Shown: piece by piece, positions 35,685 through 48,500 of the stretch | How the letters are laid out: every line of letters begins with the position of its first letter | Numbering within the stretch: position 1 is the stretch's first letter | Assembly: GCA_032622095.1 (NCBI GenBank) | Contig: CP136061.1 | Span: 53,021,762 to 53,085,761 of the forward strand | Source: Siphonodentalium dalli | Lineage: Eukaryota > Mollusca > Scaphopoda > Gadilida > Siphonodentaliidae | Direction of reading: 5' to 3' | Length of the DNA: 64,000 bases | The notes under the pieces: generated by a model | What the model saw: the letters and a program-made list of their open reading frames with translations, nothing else | Database searches by the model: none | Told to the model about the DNA's origin: nothing | Made by a program: the position numbers and the translations under genes

Positions 35685-36058
35685 GTAGTGTATACATCAC
35701 ATTTTGTTTACATTTTTTCAGCGGAACAAAGCAAAGAACTGTGTTAATTAAATTTTGTATGCTGTTGTTGTATCTAGAAGTCGGGCGGCCACATATGGGA
35801 TTAGCAACTTGGGTGAAACTTTTGTTGGCTTTGTAAAATTAAACCGAAAAACCCTCCCAAGTATATTTTATATATTGTTCCAGAAATTTGTATCTTTGTA
35901 GTGTCAATGTTTAGACGTACATGTGCATTATTTCGTAAAAGTGATATTAAAAGAAATAACGGAAATCTTAAGAGTTACATGCATCTTTCATTTTGAAAAC
36001 ATAAACAGGGCTAATGTCATACTATGTCAAGCTGGAACCATAAATATAAGTAAACCTT
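35685..36058. other. Intron, nothing recognised
   Basis: No module exon, palindrome or tandem repeat was seen. Confidence 0.4.
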
Positions 36059-36433
36059 GAAGTGATGTGAAACACTCCGGTTGGGTGATCAAACAGAAAT
36101 GGAGAATAATCTTGCTCAAAGTAGTTATTTTGATGAATATTAATCAAAATTTACAACACACACCGTCAGTCTTATATATTTATTAAATTCAATGAGTATC
36201 GATGGCGAAATCATTTTCGTTAGTTTAATCGACGATTGTTGAGTCCCGAATCGAGATGTAAATATTTACAATTGAGCGTAGTTCAGAAGGTGTTTTCTAT
36301 GGAGATGTATGGTCGATTTCTTTGAGATTTTGGGCGATGTTAGTAGAATGCTACATTCTCCCAGTTGGCATACCGCCTGAGTACTAATTTATCGGTTTCA
36401 CGCACCCGAAGAAGTCCATAATATGTCTTTAAA
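36059..36433 (+). repeat. Dispersed repeat family R, best-preserved copy
   Basis: About 375 bp from ttgaagtgatgtgaaacac to gaagtccataatatgtct, ending about 8 bp from the donor of the exon at 36441. Other copies: 3352-3699 (inverted), 19268-19643, 13251-13540, and a fragment at 26360-26440. Confidence 0.75.
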
Positions 36434-36440
36434 AACTCAC

Positions 36441-36581
36441 TTGATATGCAGTTCGAGTTGTTCCAGAACTGGCTCGAGTTTGAACACTGGCACAGCCCAT
36501 CAATACATGAGACCTCCAGAGCTGCATTCAAACACGGGTTCTCTACACTGTCAGTAGGACACTGCTTATCGAATGCTTTCT
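36441..36581 (-). CDS. Exon: single EGF/EB-like six-cysteine module
   Basis: This exon is 141 bp or 47 codons, phase 1-1. The acceptor is cttgttttcag and the donor is A|gtgagt. It encodes KAFDKQC...VENPC...VSC...GLCQC...SQFWNNSNC, spacing C-x8-C-x8-C-x4-C-x-C-x11-C. FWNNSNC matches the FWNN signature of the B modules of the giant exon and contains a sequon. It lies about 6 kb downstream of the giant exon in transcript order. A TA-MITE begins at 36596, leaving only about 14 intronic bases between the MITE and the 3' splice site. Confidence 0.82.
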
Positions 36582-36595
36582 CTGAAAACAAGAGA

Positions 36596-36776
36596 TACAG
36601 TAATGCCCTAAATAATCGACTCCTTAACCACAGCAGAATTATGGGTAACTTTTCAGGATTTAGTCGGAAATATGGTTTGTTGCCATTCATCGGAAGCCAT
36701 ATTTCCGACTAATTCCTGAAAAATTACCCGTAATTCTGCTGTGGTTAAGGAGTCGATTATTTAGGGCATTACTGCA
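36596..36776. mobile_element. TA-flanked palindromic MITE, copy 6
   Basis: The loop region is shortened (cattcatcggaagccatatt). It begins about 15 bp upstream of the splice acceptor of exon 36441-36581. Confidence 0.8.
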
Positions 36777-36810
36777 TGTAGTCAAGACGTTCATTGAAAT
36801 ATTCAATATA

Positions 36811-37018
36811 AGCTTCTATACTAAATGAATTCTCCCACTCAGTTTTAAAAGTAAACATTGGAATGTTCTGTTATAAATCTGGAGGGGTTTTCAGGAAAGA
36901 TAAAGAGACGAAAAGATAAATTTAAAAACAAAAGTAGATGGATATCTATTAATTGGTTCTGGCAACTGTTCAGATAATAAGTCATTTGTTGAACTTTAAA
37001 TATTATCTGAACATTTCC
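36811..37018. mobile_element. Left part of TTAA family with ttctatactaaatg ends
   Basis: cttctatactaaatgaattc, tctcccactcagtttta, gttttcaggaa and attatctgaacatttcc match the family copies at 38612, 55134 and 63812. It directly abuts the next TTAA element. Confidence 0.5.
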
Positions 37019-37022
37019 TTAA

Positions 37023-37271
37023 CCCTTTCATGATGGGAGTTAAGCTTGTGCAGCATTAAAAATCCTGTGCCAGTGCATTCTCTTATACATGCGAGTTTCC
37101 CATAGGGAGCCTCACATATATAAGAAAATGCACTGGCTTACAAGGTCAACATTGTTAGACCAATGTATTCTCTTATATTTGCAATGCTCCCTATGGGAGA
37201 CTTGCATATGTAAGAGAATGTATTGGCACAATGTTTTTGCAAAATTTCATGAAGCTCCAGTCATGGAAGGG
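37023..37271. mobile_element. TTAA-flanked element (CCCTTTCATGATGGGAG ends) with two hairpin modules
   Basis: TTAA lies at 37019-37022 and 37272-37275. The ends are CCCTTTCATGATGGGAG / CTCCAGTCATGGAAGGG. The hairpins at 37072-37139 and 37157-37229 are variants of ccaatgcattctcttat ... ataagagaatgcattgg. Confidence 0.7.
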
Positions 37272-37655
37272 TTAAAATTCTTTCTCTCTTACAACACCAT
37301 ATCCACCAGCTGTATTAATCTTCAATTGGTAAATATCAGGTGATTGCACATGTTTATCATGAGGTGATATGGTACAGCGAGAATCACAGGTTTATTTATA
37401 GGACATGACAAACAAGTGTAATAATGGACATGGAATTTAGGTCAATAATGCTCAATTAAATTGAACACTTTATAGTGATTTAAGTAGACTCTATCTAACT
37501 CATAATAGTGCTGACATTTGCTTTTGCAGTTGATGTCAAGGATATTATCAATGAAATTGGTTTGTATTGTCCAAGGACAAGACTGACTTTTTCATTGAGC
37601 ATTTTGATACCTTCTGTATTTTGTAAAAATATAAAACAATGGTTGTGCAATAAAT
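37272..37655. other. Intron, nothing recognised
   Basis: No module exon or repeat was found. Confidence 0.4.
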
Positions 37656-37785
37656 AGAGGATCTACAATGAGTTTATAGTGGAATTTACAAAACGAGTAC
37701 AGTAAAGGCTCGGTCCAGATGTAATTTACTGGACGAGTTTTGTAAATTACACTATAAACTGGGGATGAGTTGTAGATTCTATATA
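37656..37785. repeat. Inverted repeat (~55-bp arms)
   Basis: Arms gagtttatagtggaattta / taaattacactataaact with aaacgagt / gacgagtttt near the loop. Terminal type not determined. Confidence 0.6.
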
Positions 37786-38200
37786 TTACATGATACAAAG
37801 CATTGAAAAAACATACTTAAATCAACAAATGGGATGCGAAACTAACATCTGCTTCTATAAGGCATGTGATGACGTCTCGTAACTACATGCGTTGTTTGCC
37901 CGCATAAAGAAATAGTCCCAGATAAATAAAGACTATTTGGCGTATTTAATGGCGTATATTTTATGACATAAATTTTCAAACTCATCATTCATTATAGTTT
38001 GTTGGAAAAATATTGGAAGCCATAGTAATTTGAGACGTAGCGTATGGAATGTAAACAGATGACAAACCAGAAGTCAAAGGTCACCTGGCACTATTTCCTG
38101 TTATTAAACGAACGTTTAATATCACAATTTATTGAATGGGTTTATTGAATGGAATAAGGGTAGGATCATGTAATAAAACAGAAAATATAGCTACAGCAAT
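37786..38200. other. Intron, nothing recognised
   Basis: No coding or repeat signal was found. Confidence 0.4.
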
Positions 38201-38202
38201 CA

Positions 38203-38452
38203 ACCTTTCCATGACTGGAACTTCCTGCAATGTTACGAAAACCCTGTGCCAATGTATTCTCTTATATATGCGATTCTTTCACATGGCAGCCTCGCATTAC
38301 AATGGCCCAACAATATTTACATTGACTTTGAAAGCCTGAGCATTCTCTTATATATGCAAGGCTCCGAATGGATGACTTGTATATATATGTATAAGAGAAT
38401 ACACTGATACAGGGTATTTAAGGCTGCATTGTGCAGTTCCATAATGAAAGGG
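38203..38452. mobile_element. TTAA-type element with decayed hairpin modules
   Basis: The left end cctttccatgactggaac and the right end gttccataatgaaaggg (then TTAA) are inverted. Hairpin arms ccaatgtattctcttatata and tataagagaatacactg are partly deleted in the middle. Confidence 0.5.
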
Positions 38453-38611
38453 TTAAATTAGAAATCACACCAAGTAAGAATATCAACAAAGCTGGGGTAA
38501 ATACGAAATCACTATTTTGATACCCACCTTCTCGAATCCTATATCATATACAAAGCTTCAAATGAAGATCAGTAAGTGTATCAATTAAAAGACAAAAATC
38601 CATATCACTTT

Positions 38612-38849
38612 GTCAGGTTCCGTTACCCACACTCAGTTATAAAAGAAAACATTGGATGGTTCTATTCATCAGGAGGGTTTTTCAGGAAAAATAAGCAGAC
38701 GACAGATAATAAAAGTGCAGAAAAGGAGTCCTATTTATTGAGTGAAAATGTTCATATAATAAGTTCAACAAATGGTCATTTGTTGAACTTATTACCTGAA
38801 CATTTCCCAAGGGAACTACTCGTCAATGTGTCTTTAGTATAGAAAGGGT
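38612..38849. mobile_element. TTAA family element with central palindrome
   Basis: The text cactcagttataaaag, aagcagacgacagataa, aagttcaacaaatggtc / gaccatttgttgaactt-type centre and tttagtatagaaagggtt corresponds to the family seen at 55134 and 63812. Terminal TTAA is mutated to TTGAA. Confidence 0.5.
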
Positions 38850-39132
38850 TGAATATTCTGATAATATGACATCAATATATAGCTATGTTCTGGCTCACTC
38901 AACTGTTTTTCAAGCTGTATTACAGATTTTAAAACATTACAATTTATGCTTGAACACACAATGCGAATCCCTTCAAAGCTGTGTGATTTCTTTTAGCACA
39001 AATCAGATGGCTTCTTAATGTGACATTAATGTCTGCATGGTTGTTAAATTGGTTTCATGATCACTGTGATTACAATAGAAACATTTTATAACAGAAGCCT
39101 GTGGGTATACTCTGAAAGTAGACTACTCTTAA

Positions 39133-39567
39133 AGGGGTACTGTACACTAAATCCGGCCATTTATGAGACCATCTCCTTTTATACTCAACAGAATATATAT
39201 GCAACAAATGAATGAATTTGAGTCATGGATTAGTACAAAATACACTTGTGCGCTCTATGAACGATGGAAACAACTTAAGTCATAAAATTCATTTTCATTA
39301 TAATTACAACGTTGTTTGTATAGTTCATAGAGCACAATAGTATATTTTACTAATGATGTAAACACCATGATATTTATAATGATTTTATGACTGGAATCAT
39401 AAATACATTTTCATTAAAATTACCACGGTATTTACATCGATCATAGAGCATATGAGTGTATTTTGCACTAAGCCATGGGCTCAAATTCATTCATTTGTTG
39501 CATATATTCTGTTGAGTATAAAAGGAGATGGTCTCATAAATGACCGGATTTAGGGAACAGTACATGT
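39133..39567. mobile_element. TTAA-flanked long palindrome (~435 bp)
   Basis: TTAA lies at 39129-39132 and 39568-39571. Arms ctaaatccggccatttatga / tcataaatgaccggattta and ctcaacagaatatatatgca / tgcatatattctgttgag run the full length. No coding capacity. Confidence 0.65.
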
Positions 39568-39816
39568 TTAATATTTATATGAAATTGATGGACACCGTTT
39601 ATAATAACACATCAATCTGTAGTGAATTTAAAATATTCTGAAATCATAAATAAAATTACTTAAAGCCACAGAGCATGTTCAGGTTTTCTGATGTTATTAT
39701 TAATATATTATCAGGGTGGCCTGGGAAACGTGGCGTTTTTTTTACATACTTTCAGCTTTAAACACAATAATGGCAATCAAAATAGTAAAATGCCCAAATA
39801 AGGGATTGCCTTTTAA

Positions 39817-40057
39817 CCCTTCCATGACTGGAGCTTCCTGGAATTTTGTGAATACCCTGTGCCAATGCATTCTCTTATATATGTGAGCCTCGCATATACA
39901 AGAGAATACATTGGCCTAACACTATTTAACTTGATCTTGTAAGCCAGTGCATTCTCTTATATATGTGAGGCTCCCTATGGGAGACACGCATATATAGGAA
40001 AATGTACTGGCACATCATCTTTAATGCTGCAGCAGCGCAACTCCCGTCATGAAAGGG
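39817..40057. mobile_element. TTAA-type element (CCCTTCCATGACTGGAG ends) with two hairpin modules
   Basis: TTAA precedes the element; the right end CTCCCGTCATGAAAGGG is followed by TTAC. Hairpins near 39858-39915 and 39943-40014. Confidence 0.6.
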
Positions 40058-40141
40058 TTACCGGTAATTATTACTGTCCCTCGAAGACGCTAAAATTAGA
40101 TGAAATTAAAGATGATCTGTCTCTGCCTAAACACGTTTTAA

Positions 40142-40493
40142 CCCTTTACCCAACAGAAGGGCCCTGTGCCAATGCATTCTCTTATATATGCGAGTCGACC
40201 ATAGGTCGCCTCGCATATATAAGAGAATGCATTGGCTTAACACATTAAAAATTATAAAATTGTTAAAGAATGTAAGAAAAAATGGTAGAAAGTGTTAAAA
40301 AAAGATATTTTTTAGGCCAATGCATATATAAGAGAATGCATTGGCACAGGGCTAACTGTAACTGTCACAATGTGGTCAAGGAGCCAGTTCCAATGATATC
40401 CATATTTGTATGGTTCTATTGAGACAGACCAAAGATATTTTAGGCTGTTGAAGCTTTATTTGGCCGGTTTTGGCCGTTTTGTTGGGTAAAGGG
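40142..40493. mobile_element. TTAA-type element (CCCTTTACCCAACAG ends), sister of 3796-4188
   Basis: Nearly identical in text to 3796-4188 (aaaattataaaattgttaaa, gacagacc, ggccggttttggcc), but the second hairpin is largely deleted (40316-40350). The right-hand TTAA is changed to TTAT. Confidence 0.7.
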
Positions 40494-41186
40494 TTATATA
40501 GCTTCCAGGGTATAAAATAATAATTTTATATCAATATTTTCTTACATAATGTGATAATCAAGTGTGACATTACTATCTTTTAGAATTTTTATGTTCTGAA
40601 CGAAAAGTGAGCCGTAAATTGTCCCAAATTGATTGTATGTATATTATAATAAAATTCAAATTAATTGTATGTATATTATAATAAAATTCAAATAAAATCA
40701 ATATTTATTGATAGAAGTGTTTCCAGACAGGGGTCTTCGATTCATATTTATTATTTTATACCCCGGGAACTGTATTAAAGTTGTTGTAAGAAAAAATCTT
40801 TAATGAATAAGATTTTCAATATCAAACAAGATAGTGTATTTCAGTCAGTTTCAGTTGGCAATTTTTGTTCCAAATGAGTTATTTTATACACTAGTATCTA
40901 AACAGAATAAGTGTTTCATAATATTTGGCCTGGGACCCTGAATACAACTTTAAAAGTTGTAAATATGAACACTGTGTGGATTTAAATATTATGAACAAGT
41001 CACTTGTATTAGTATAAAACATGCAAAAATTAATAAACATGCATCTACTTCAGAAACAAGCAGTATACAGAGCATGCATGCCCATAACACTGTTCAGCTC
41101 ACAACCAGGCTTTGTATTGTGACAGAACCTACAGGCCCAAGCCTCGTAAACAGCCCCATGTTTTATAAGCCCTGTTTATAAGCCTT
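40494..41186. other. Intron, only a short tandem duplication seen
   Basis: gtatgtatattataataaaa occurs twice in direct order at about 40636-40692, offset near 33 bp. Nothing else recognised. Confidence 0.5.
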
Positions 41187-41293
41187 CTGACTGGAGCTTC
41201 CTGAAATATCGTGTAAACCCTGTGCCAATGCATTCTCTTATATAAGCGAGTTTCCCATGGGGAGCTTAGTATATATAAGAGAATGTATTGACA
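41187..41293. repeat. Fragment of TTAA element with one hairpin module
   Basis: ctgactggagcttcctgaaa leads into ccaatgcattctcttatata ... agagaatgtattgac. The right part is absent. Confidence 0.5.
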
Positions 41294-42558
41294 TTGGCCT
41301 CACTTAAATGTGTTCGATTTAATTTTTATCATTTGCTGAATATGACATGATAACAGGGACCTATATACTGAAGAAAATGTTAATTCAGACGTTGCTTTTT
41401 TTTCTCACAAAAATACAGAAATATCCCATTTTTTATTCCATATGAAAATGAAATTCAGCATATTACAAAGCACTGGAGCTTTTCTCAGGACACGCCCATT
41501 TACAAAACATGAAGATAGCTTACAACCCAACAGTTAAAAATGTATGAACCATTTGACGAGTTCACATTTTGTGTGTAACAAAAACTTCACATGAACTTAC
41601 CATATCGAGAACATTAAATAGTTACAAGGTCTTTAACTGGTGGAATTTATTTCAACAGGTGTAGCCATAGTAGAGATGCATGTAACATGGCATGACACAC
41701 CACTAATGTAAGCCTACGATTATGTCTCTATACATAATACCTACAGTTTTCACTAATTATGGAATAAACATTCTCGCACATAGAAGCCATAACTAATCTA
41801 TTGGAGCATGTTCAGCAAAATTTCTCACTTGGTGATAAAAGCGCTATATTTACAGCTAGTTGTAGTTAAAATGCATCATACAGTGACAATTTGTTATGTC
41901 TGGTAAACCGAAACACCAACAATATGTTTGTGGAATTTTTGGTTAATTGTTGTTGACTCCAAAGAACTCAGATTCCATTTTATGACATTCATATTTTGAA
42001 AACCTGTTTAATTAAAAATATTTGGGGATTATTGCCATAAATATCCCAGAACAAACAGCCATTGTGACTGAAAGATTTCAGTTGCATGAGTGAAAATTAA
42101 TCATTTTATACCAGCTAAAGGTGCAGAAAGTCCATAATATTTGTTGTTTTATACATGTAGGTGCTATAGGTGAATTTTCTATAGCAATTGATTTTAGTTA
42201 TATTTATACATTTAATGGCGATTCTAAGCATTTTTTTTCAGAAAATCAACTCTCGCTCTTCAACTGATCCAAATGAACTGAAAAAGCACATGCAAATACT
42301 TCAGTATGTGTATAGATCATGGGTCTGTAGGATTTTCAAAATTAAGATAATAAGAATCAAGGATGAATTTTCAAGATGGAAGCAAGAAACCACTAAACAG
42401 AGTGGCATTATTTACTGCTGTACTTTTATTGCTTTTATCAAAAAGTGTAGAATTTTAACAATTTTCACATTATAATTGCACGACTAATCTACAATGAACT
42501 ATATGCCTACCATTCTTTTAGCTAGCAACATGCTGAAAACCAAAATGTCTTCACTTAC
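41294..42558. other. Intron downstream of the giant exon, nothing recognised
   Basis: 1.27 kb without palindromes, module exons or convincing frames. Confidence 0.45.
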
Positions 42559-45500
42559 TGCCCTGACATTTACTGCGATCCCAGTAAGTACTGATGTCCG
42601 AACAAACACACTGACCGTCATTACAAGTCAGTCCCATTATGCATGCATCCTCCGGGGTCGAACTACAATTCTCAAGGAATCCTATTCTTGTCGAACACAC
42701 TTTACCATCCCAGTAGTTGTTTGCATCTGAACATTGGCAACTCTGCTTTCGACATTTCAGGCCTTTCTTACATGAATCCTCAGGAACATTTGAGCATAGA
42801 TTATTCACATCAATCCTTCTCTGACATTGTTCCCCGGTCCAGAAATCCACTGAATCCGAGCAGACACATTTATCATTCTTACATGTCAGCTCACCTCGAC
42901 AAGGATCTTCATGTAGGAGTACACATTTCATTTTAAATTGTATACGTGATACACATCTCATGCCATTCCAATACATTGCATTATTGTCACAGACACAAAC
43001 TCCATCTACACAAGTCAAGCCGATTATGCAAGGGTCTTCTGGAACCAATTTACACAGAGAATCAAAGGGTTTTCTCTGGGCGCAGTTTTCATTATTCCAA
43101 AATGTGTTGATGTTTGGACAAGAACAGAAGCCTTCAGCACATACAAGATCACCTATACATGAATCTTCTGGGACATCAGTGCATTCAGAACTTAAAGAAT
43201 TTCTTGAAATACATTCTCGCTTGTTCCAGAAAAGAGTATTATCTTCGCAGCCACAAACTCCATCTACACAAGTCAAGCCGATTATGCAAGGGTCCTCTGT
43301 AAGTAATTTACATGGAGAATCAAACGGTTTTCTTGTGGCGCAGTTTACATTATTCCAAAATGTGTCAATATTTGGACAAGAACAGAAGCCTTCAGTACAT
43401 ACAAGATCACCGATACATGAATCTTCTGGGACATCAGTGCATTCAGAACTTAAAGAATTTCTTGAAATACATTCTCGTCTGTTCCAGAAAAGAGTATTAT
43501 CTTCGCAGCCACAAACTCCATCTACACAAGTCAAGCCGATTATGCAAGGGTCCTCTGTAAGTAATTTACATGGAGAATCAAACGGTTTTCTTGTGGCGCA
43601 GTTTACATTATTCCAAAATGTGTCAATATTTGGACAAGAACAGAAGCCTTCAGTACATACAAGATCACCTACACACGAATCTTCTGGGACATCAGTGCAT
43701 TCAGAACCTAAAGAATTTCTTGAAATACAATCTCGCTTGTTCCAGAAAAGAGTTTCATCTTCGCAGCCACAAATTCCATCTACACAAGTCAAGCCGATTA
43801 TGCATGGGTCCTCTGGAAGTAGTTTACACGGAGAATCAAACGGTTTTCTTGTGGCGCAGTTTACATTATTCCAAAATGTGTCAATATTTGGACAAGAACA
43901 GAAGCTTTCAGTACATACAAGATCACCGATACAAGAATCTTCTGGGACATCAATGCATTCAGAACTTAAAGAATTTCTTGAAATACATTCTCGACTGTTC
44001 CAGAAAAGAGTTTCATCTTCGCAGCCACAAACTCCATCTACACAAATCAAGCCGATTATGCAAGGATCCTCAGGAACCAATTTACATGGAGAATCAAAGG
44101 GTTTTCTCTGGGCGCAGATTTCATTATTCCAAAATGTGTTGATATTTGGACAAGAACAGAAGCCTTCATTACATATAAGATCACCTATACATGAATCTTC
44201 TGGGACATCAATGCATTCAGAACCTAAAGAATTTCTTGAAATACATTCTCGCTTGTTCCAGAAAAGAGTATTATCTTCGCAGCCACAAACTCCATCTACA
44301 CAAGTCAAGCCGATTATGCAAGGATCCTCAGGAACCAATTTACATGGAGAATCAAAGGGTTTTCTCTGGGCGCAGATTTCATTATTCCAAAATGTGTTGA
44401 TGTTTGGACAAGAACAGAAGCCTTCAGCACATACAAGATCACCTATACATGAATCTTCTGGGACATCAGTGCATTCAGAACGTAAAGAATTTCTTGAAAT
44501 ACATTCTCGTCTGTTCCAGAAAAGAGTTTCATCTTCGCAGCCACAAACTCCATCTACACAAATCAAGCCGATTATGCAAGGATCCTCAGGAACCAATTTA
44601 CATGGAGAATCAAAGGGTTTTTTCTGGGCACAGATTTCATTATTCCAAAATGTGTTGATATTTGGACAAGAACAGAAGCCTTCATTACATATAAGATCAC
44701 CGATACATGAATCTTCTGGGACATCAATGCATTCAGAACCTAAAGAATTTCTTGAAATACATTCTCGCCTGTTCCAGAAAAGAGTATTATCTTCGCAGCC
44801 ACAAACTCCATCTACACAAGTCAAGCCGATTATGCAAGGGTCCTCTGGAAGTAATTTACATGGAGAATCCAAGGGTTTTCTTGTGGCGCAGTTTACATTA
44901 TTCCAAAATGTGTCAATATTTGGACAAGAACAGAAGCCTTCAGTACATACAAGATCACCGATACACGAATCTTCTGGGACATCAGTGCATTCAGAACCTA
45001 AAGAATTTCTTGAAATACATTCTCGCTTGTTCCAGAAAAGAGTTTCATCTTCGCAGCCACAAACTCCATCTACACAAGTCAAGCCGATTATGCATGGGTC
45101 CTCTGGAAGTAGTTTACACGGAGAATCAAACGGTTTTCTTCTGGTGCAGTTTACATTATTCCAAAATGTGTTGATATTTGGACAAGAACAGAAGCCTTCA
45201 GTACATACAAGATCACCGATACATGAATCTTCTGGGACATCAGTGCATTCAGAACTTAAAGAATTTCTTGAAATACATTCTCGCCTGTTCCAGAAAAGAG
45301 TTTCATCTTCGCAGCCACAAACTCCATCTACACAAGTCAAGCCGATTATGCAAGGGTCCTCTGTAAGTAATTTACATGGAGAATCAAACGGTTTTCTTGT
45401 GGCGCAGTTTACATTATTCCAAAATGTGTCAATATTTGGACAAGAACAGAAGCCTTCAGTACATACAAGATCACCTATACATGAATCTTCTGGGACATCA

Positions 45501-48500
45501 GTGCATTCAGAACCTAAAGAATTTCTTGAAATACATTCTCGCTTGTTCCAGAAAAGAGTTTCATCTTCGCAGCCACAAACTCCATCTACACAAGTCAAGC
45601 CGATTATGCAAGGGTCCTCTGGAACCAATTTACATCGAGAATCAAAGGGTTTTCTCTGGGCGCAGATTTCATTATTCCAAAATGTGTTGATATTTGGACA
45701 AGAACAGAAACCTTCAGTACATACAAGATCACCTATACATGAATCTTCTGGGACATCAGTGCATTCAGAACTTAAAGAATTTCTTGAAATACATTCTCGT
45801 CTGTTCCAGAAAAGAGTTTCATCTTCGCAGCTACAAACTCCATCTACACAAGTCAAGCCGATTATGCAAGGATCCTCAGGAAGTAATTTACACGGAGAAT
45901 CAAACGGTTTTCTTGTGGCGCAGTTTACATTATTCCAAAATGTGTTGATATTTGGACAAGAACAGAAGCCTTCAGTACATACAAGATCACCAATACATGA
46001 ATCTTCTGGGACATCAGTGCATTCAGAACTTAAAGAATTTCTTGAAATACATTCTCGCCTGTTCCAGAAAAGAGTATTGTCTTCGCAGAAACAAACTCCA
46101 TCTACACAAGTCAAGCCGATTATGCAAGGATCCTCAGGAAGTAATTTACACGGAGAATCAAACGGTTTTCTTGTGGCGCAGTTTACATTATTCCAAAATG
46201 TGTTGATATTTGGACAAGAACAGAAGCCTTCAGTACATACAAGATCACCGATACAAGAATCTTCTGGGACATCAGTGCATTCAGAACTTAAAGAATTTCT
46301 TGAAATACATTCTCGCTTGTTCCAGAAAAGAGTTTCATCTTCGCAGCCACAAATTCCATCTACACAAGTCAAGCCGATTATGCATGGGTCCTCTGGAAGT
46401 AGTTTACACGGAGAATCAAATGGTTTTCTTGTGGCGCAGTTTACATTATTCCAAAATGTGTCAATATTTGGACAAGAACAGAAGCTTTCAGTACATACAA
46501 GATCACCGATACACGAATCTTCTGGGACATCAATGCATTCAGAACTTAAAGAATTTCTTGAAATACATTCTCGCCTGTTCCAGAAAAGAGTTTCATCTTC
46601 GCAGCCACAAACTCCATCTACACAAGTCAAGCCGATTATGCATGGGTCCTCTGGAAGTAATTTACATGGAGAATCAAACGGTTTTCTTGTGGCGCAGTTT
46701 ACATTATTCCAAAATGTGTCAATATTTGGACAAGAACAGAAGCCTTCAGTACATACAAGATCACCGATACATGAATCTTCTGGGACATCAGTGCATTCAG
46801 AACTTAAAGAATTTCTTGAAATACAGTCTCGCCTGTTCCAGAAAAGAGTTTCATCTTCGCAGCCACAAACTCCATCTACACAAGTCAAGCCGATTATGCA
46901 TGGGTCCTCTGGAAGTAGTTTACACGGAGAATCAAACGGTTTTCTTCTGGTGCAGTTTACATTATTCCAAAATGTGTCAATATTTGGACAAGAACAGAAG
47001 CCTTCAGTACATACAAGATCACCGATACATGAATCTTCTGGGACATCAGTGCATTCAGAACCTAAAGAATTTCTTGTAATACATTCTCGCCTGTTCCAGA
47101 AAAGAGTATTGTCTTCGCAGCTACAAACTCCATCTACACAAGTCAAGCCGATTATGCAAGGATCCTCAGGAAGTAATTTACACGGAGAATCAAACGGTTT
47201 TCTTGTGGCGCAGTTTACATTATTCCAAAATGTGTTGATATTTGGACAAGAACAGAAGCCTTCAGTACATACAAGATCACCAATACATGAATCTTCTGGG
47301 ACATCAGTGCATTCAGAACTTAAAGAATTTCTTGAAATACATTCTCGCCTGTTCCAGAAAAGAGTATTGTCTTCGCAGAAACAAACTCCATCTACACAAG
47401 TCAAGCCGATTATGCAAGGATCCTCAGGAAGTAATTTACACGGAGAATCAAACGGTTTTCTTGTGGCGCAGTTTACATTATTCCAAAATGTGTTGATATT
47501 TGGACAAGAACAGAAGCCTTCAGTACATACAAGATCACCGATACAAGAATCTTCTGGGACATCAGTGCATTCAGAACTTAAAGAATTTCTTGAAATACAG
47601 TCTCGCCTGTTCCAGAAAAGAGTTTCATCTTCGCAGCCACAAACTCCATCTACACAAGTCAAGCCGATTATGCATGGGTCCTCTGGAAGTAGTTTACACG
47701 GAGAATCAAACGGTTTTCTTCTGGTGCAGTTTACATTATTCCAAAATGTGTCAATATTTGGACAAGAACAGAAGCCTTCAGTACATACAAGATCACCGAT
47801 ACATGAATCTTCTGGGACATCAGTGCATTCAGAACTTAAAGAATTTCTTGAAATACATTCTCGCCTGTTCCAGAAAAGAGTATTGTCTTCGCAGCCACAA
47901 ACTCCATCTACACAAGTCAAGCCGATTATGCAAGGATCCTCAGGAAGTAATTTACACGGAGAATCAAACGGTTTTCTTGTGGCGCAGTTTACATTATTCC
48001 AAAATGTGTTGATATTTGGACAAGAACAGAAGCCTTCAGTACATACAAGATCACCGATACAAGAATCTTCTGGGACATCAGTGCATTCAGAACTTAAAGA
48101 ATTTCTTGAAATACAGTCTCGCCTGTTCCAGAAAAGAGTTTCATCTTCGCAGCCACAAACTCCATCTACACAAGTCAAGCCGATTATGCATGGGTCCTCT
48201 GGAAGTAGTTTACACGGAGAATCAAACGGTTTTCTTCTGGTGCAGTTTACATTATTCCAAAATGTGTCAATATTTGGACAAGAACAGAAGCCTTCAGTAC
48301 ATACAAGATCACCGATACATGAATCTTCTGGGACATCAGTGCATTCAGAACCTGAAGAATTTCTTGAAATACATTCTCGCCTGTTCCAGAAAAGAGTATT
48401 GTCTTCGCAGCTACAAACTCCATCTACACAAGTCAAGCCGATTATGCAAGGATCCTCAGGAAGTAATTTACACGGAGAATCAAACGGTTTTCTTGTGGCG

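Noticed and set aside
38461-38570. Possible module exon near a good donor-like gtaag on the minus strand
   Set aside because: No six-cysteine pattern or acceptor could be found; only a short similarity to intron sequence near 16880 was seen.
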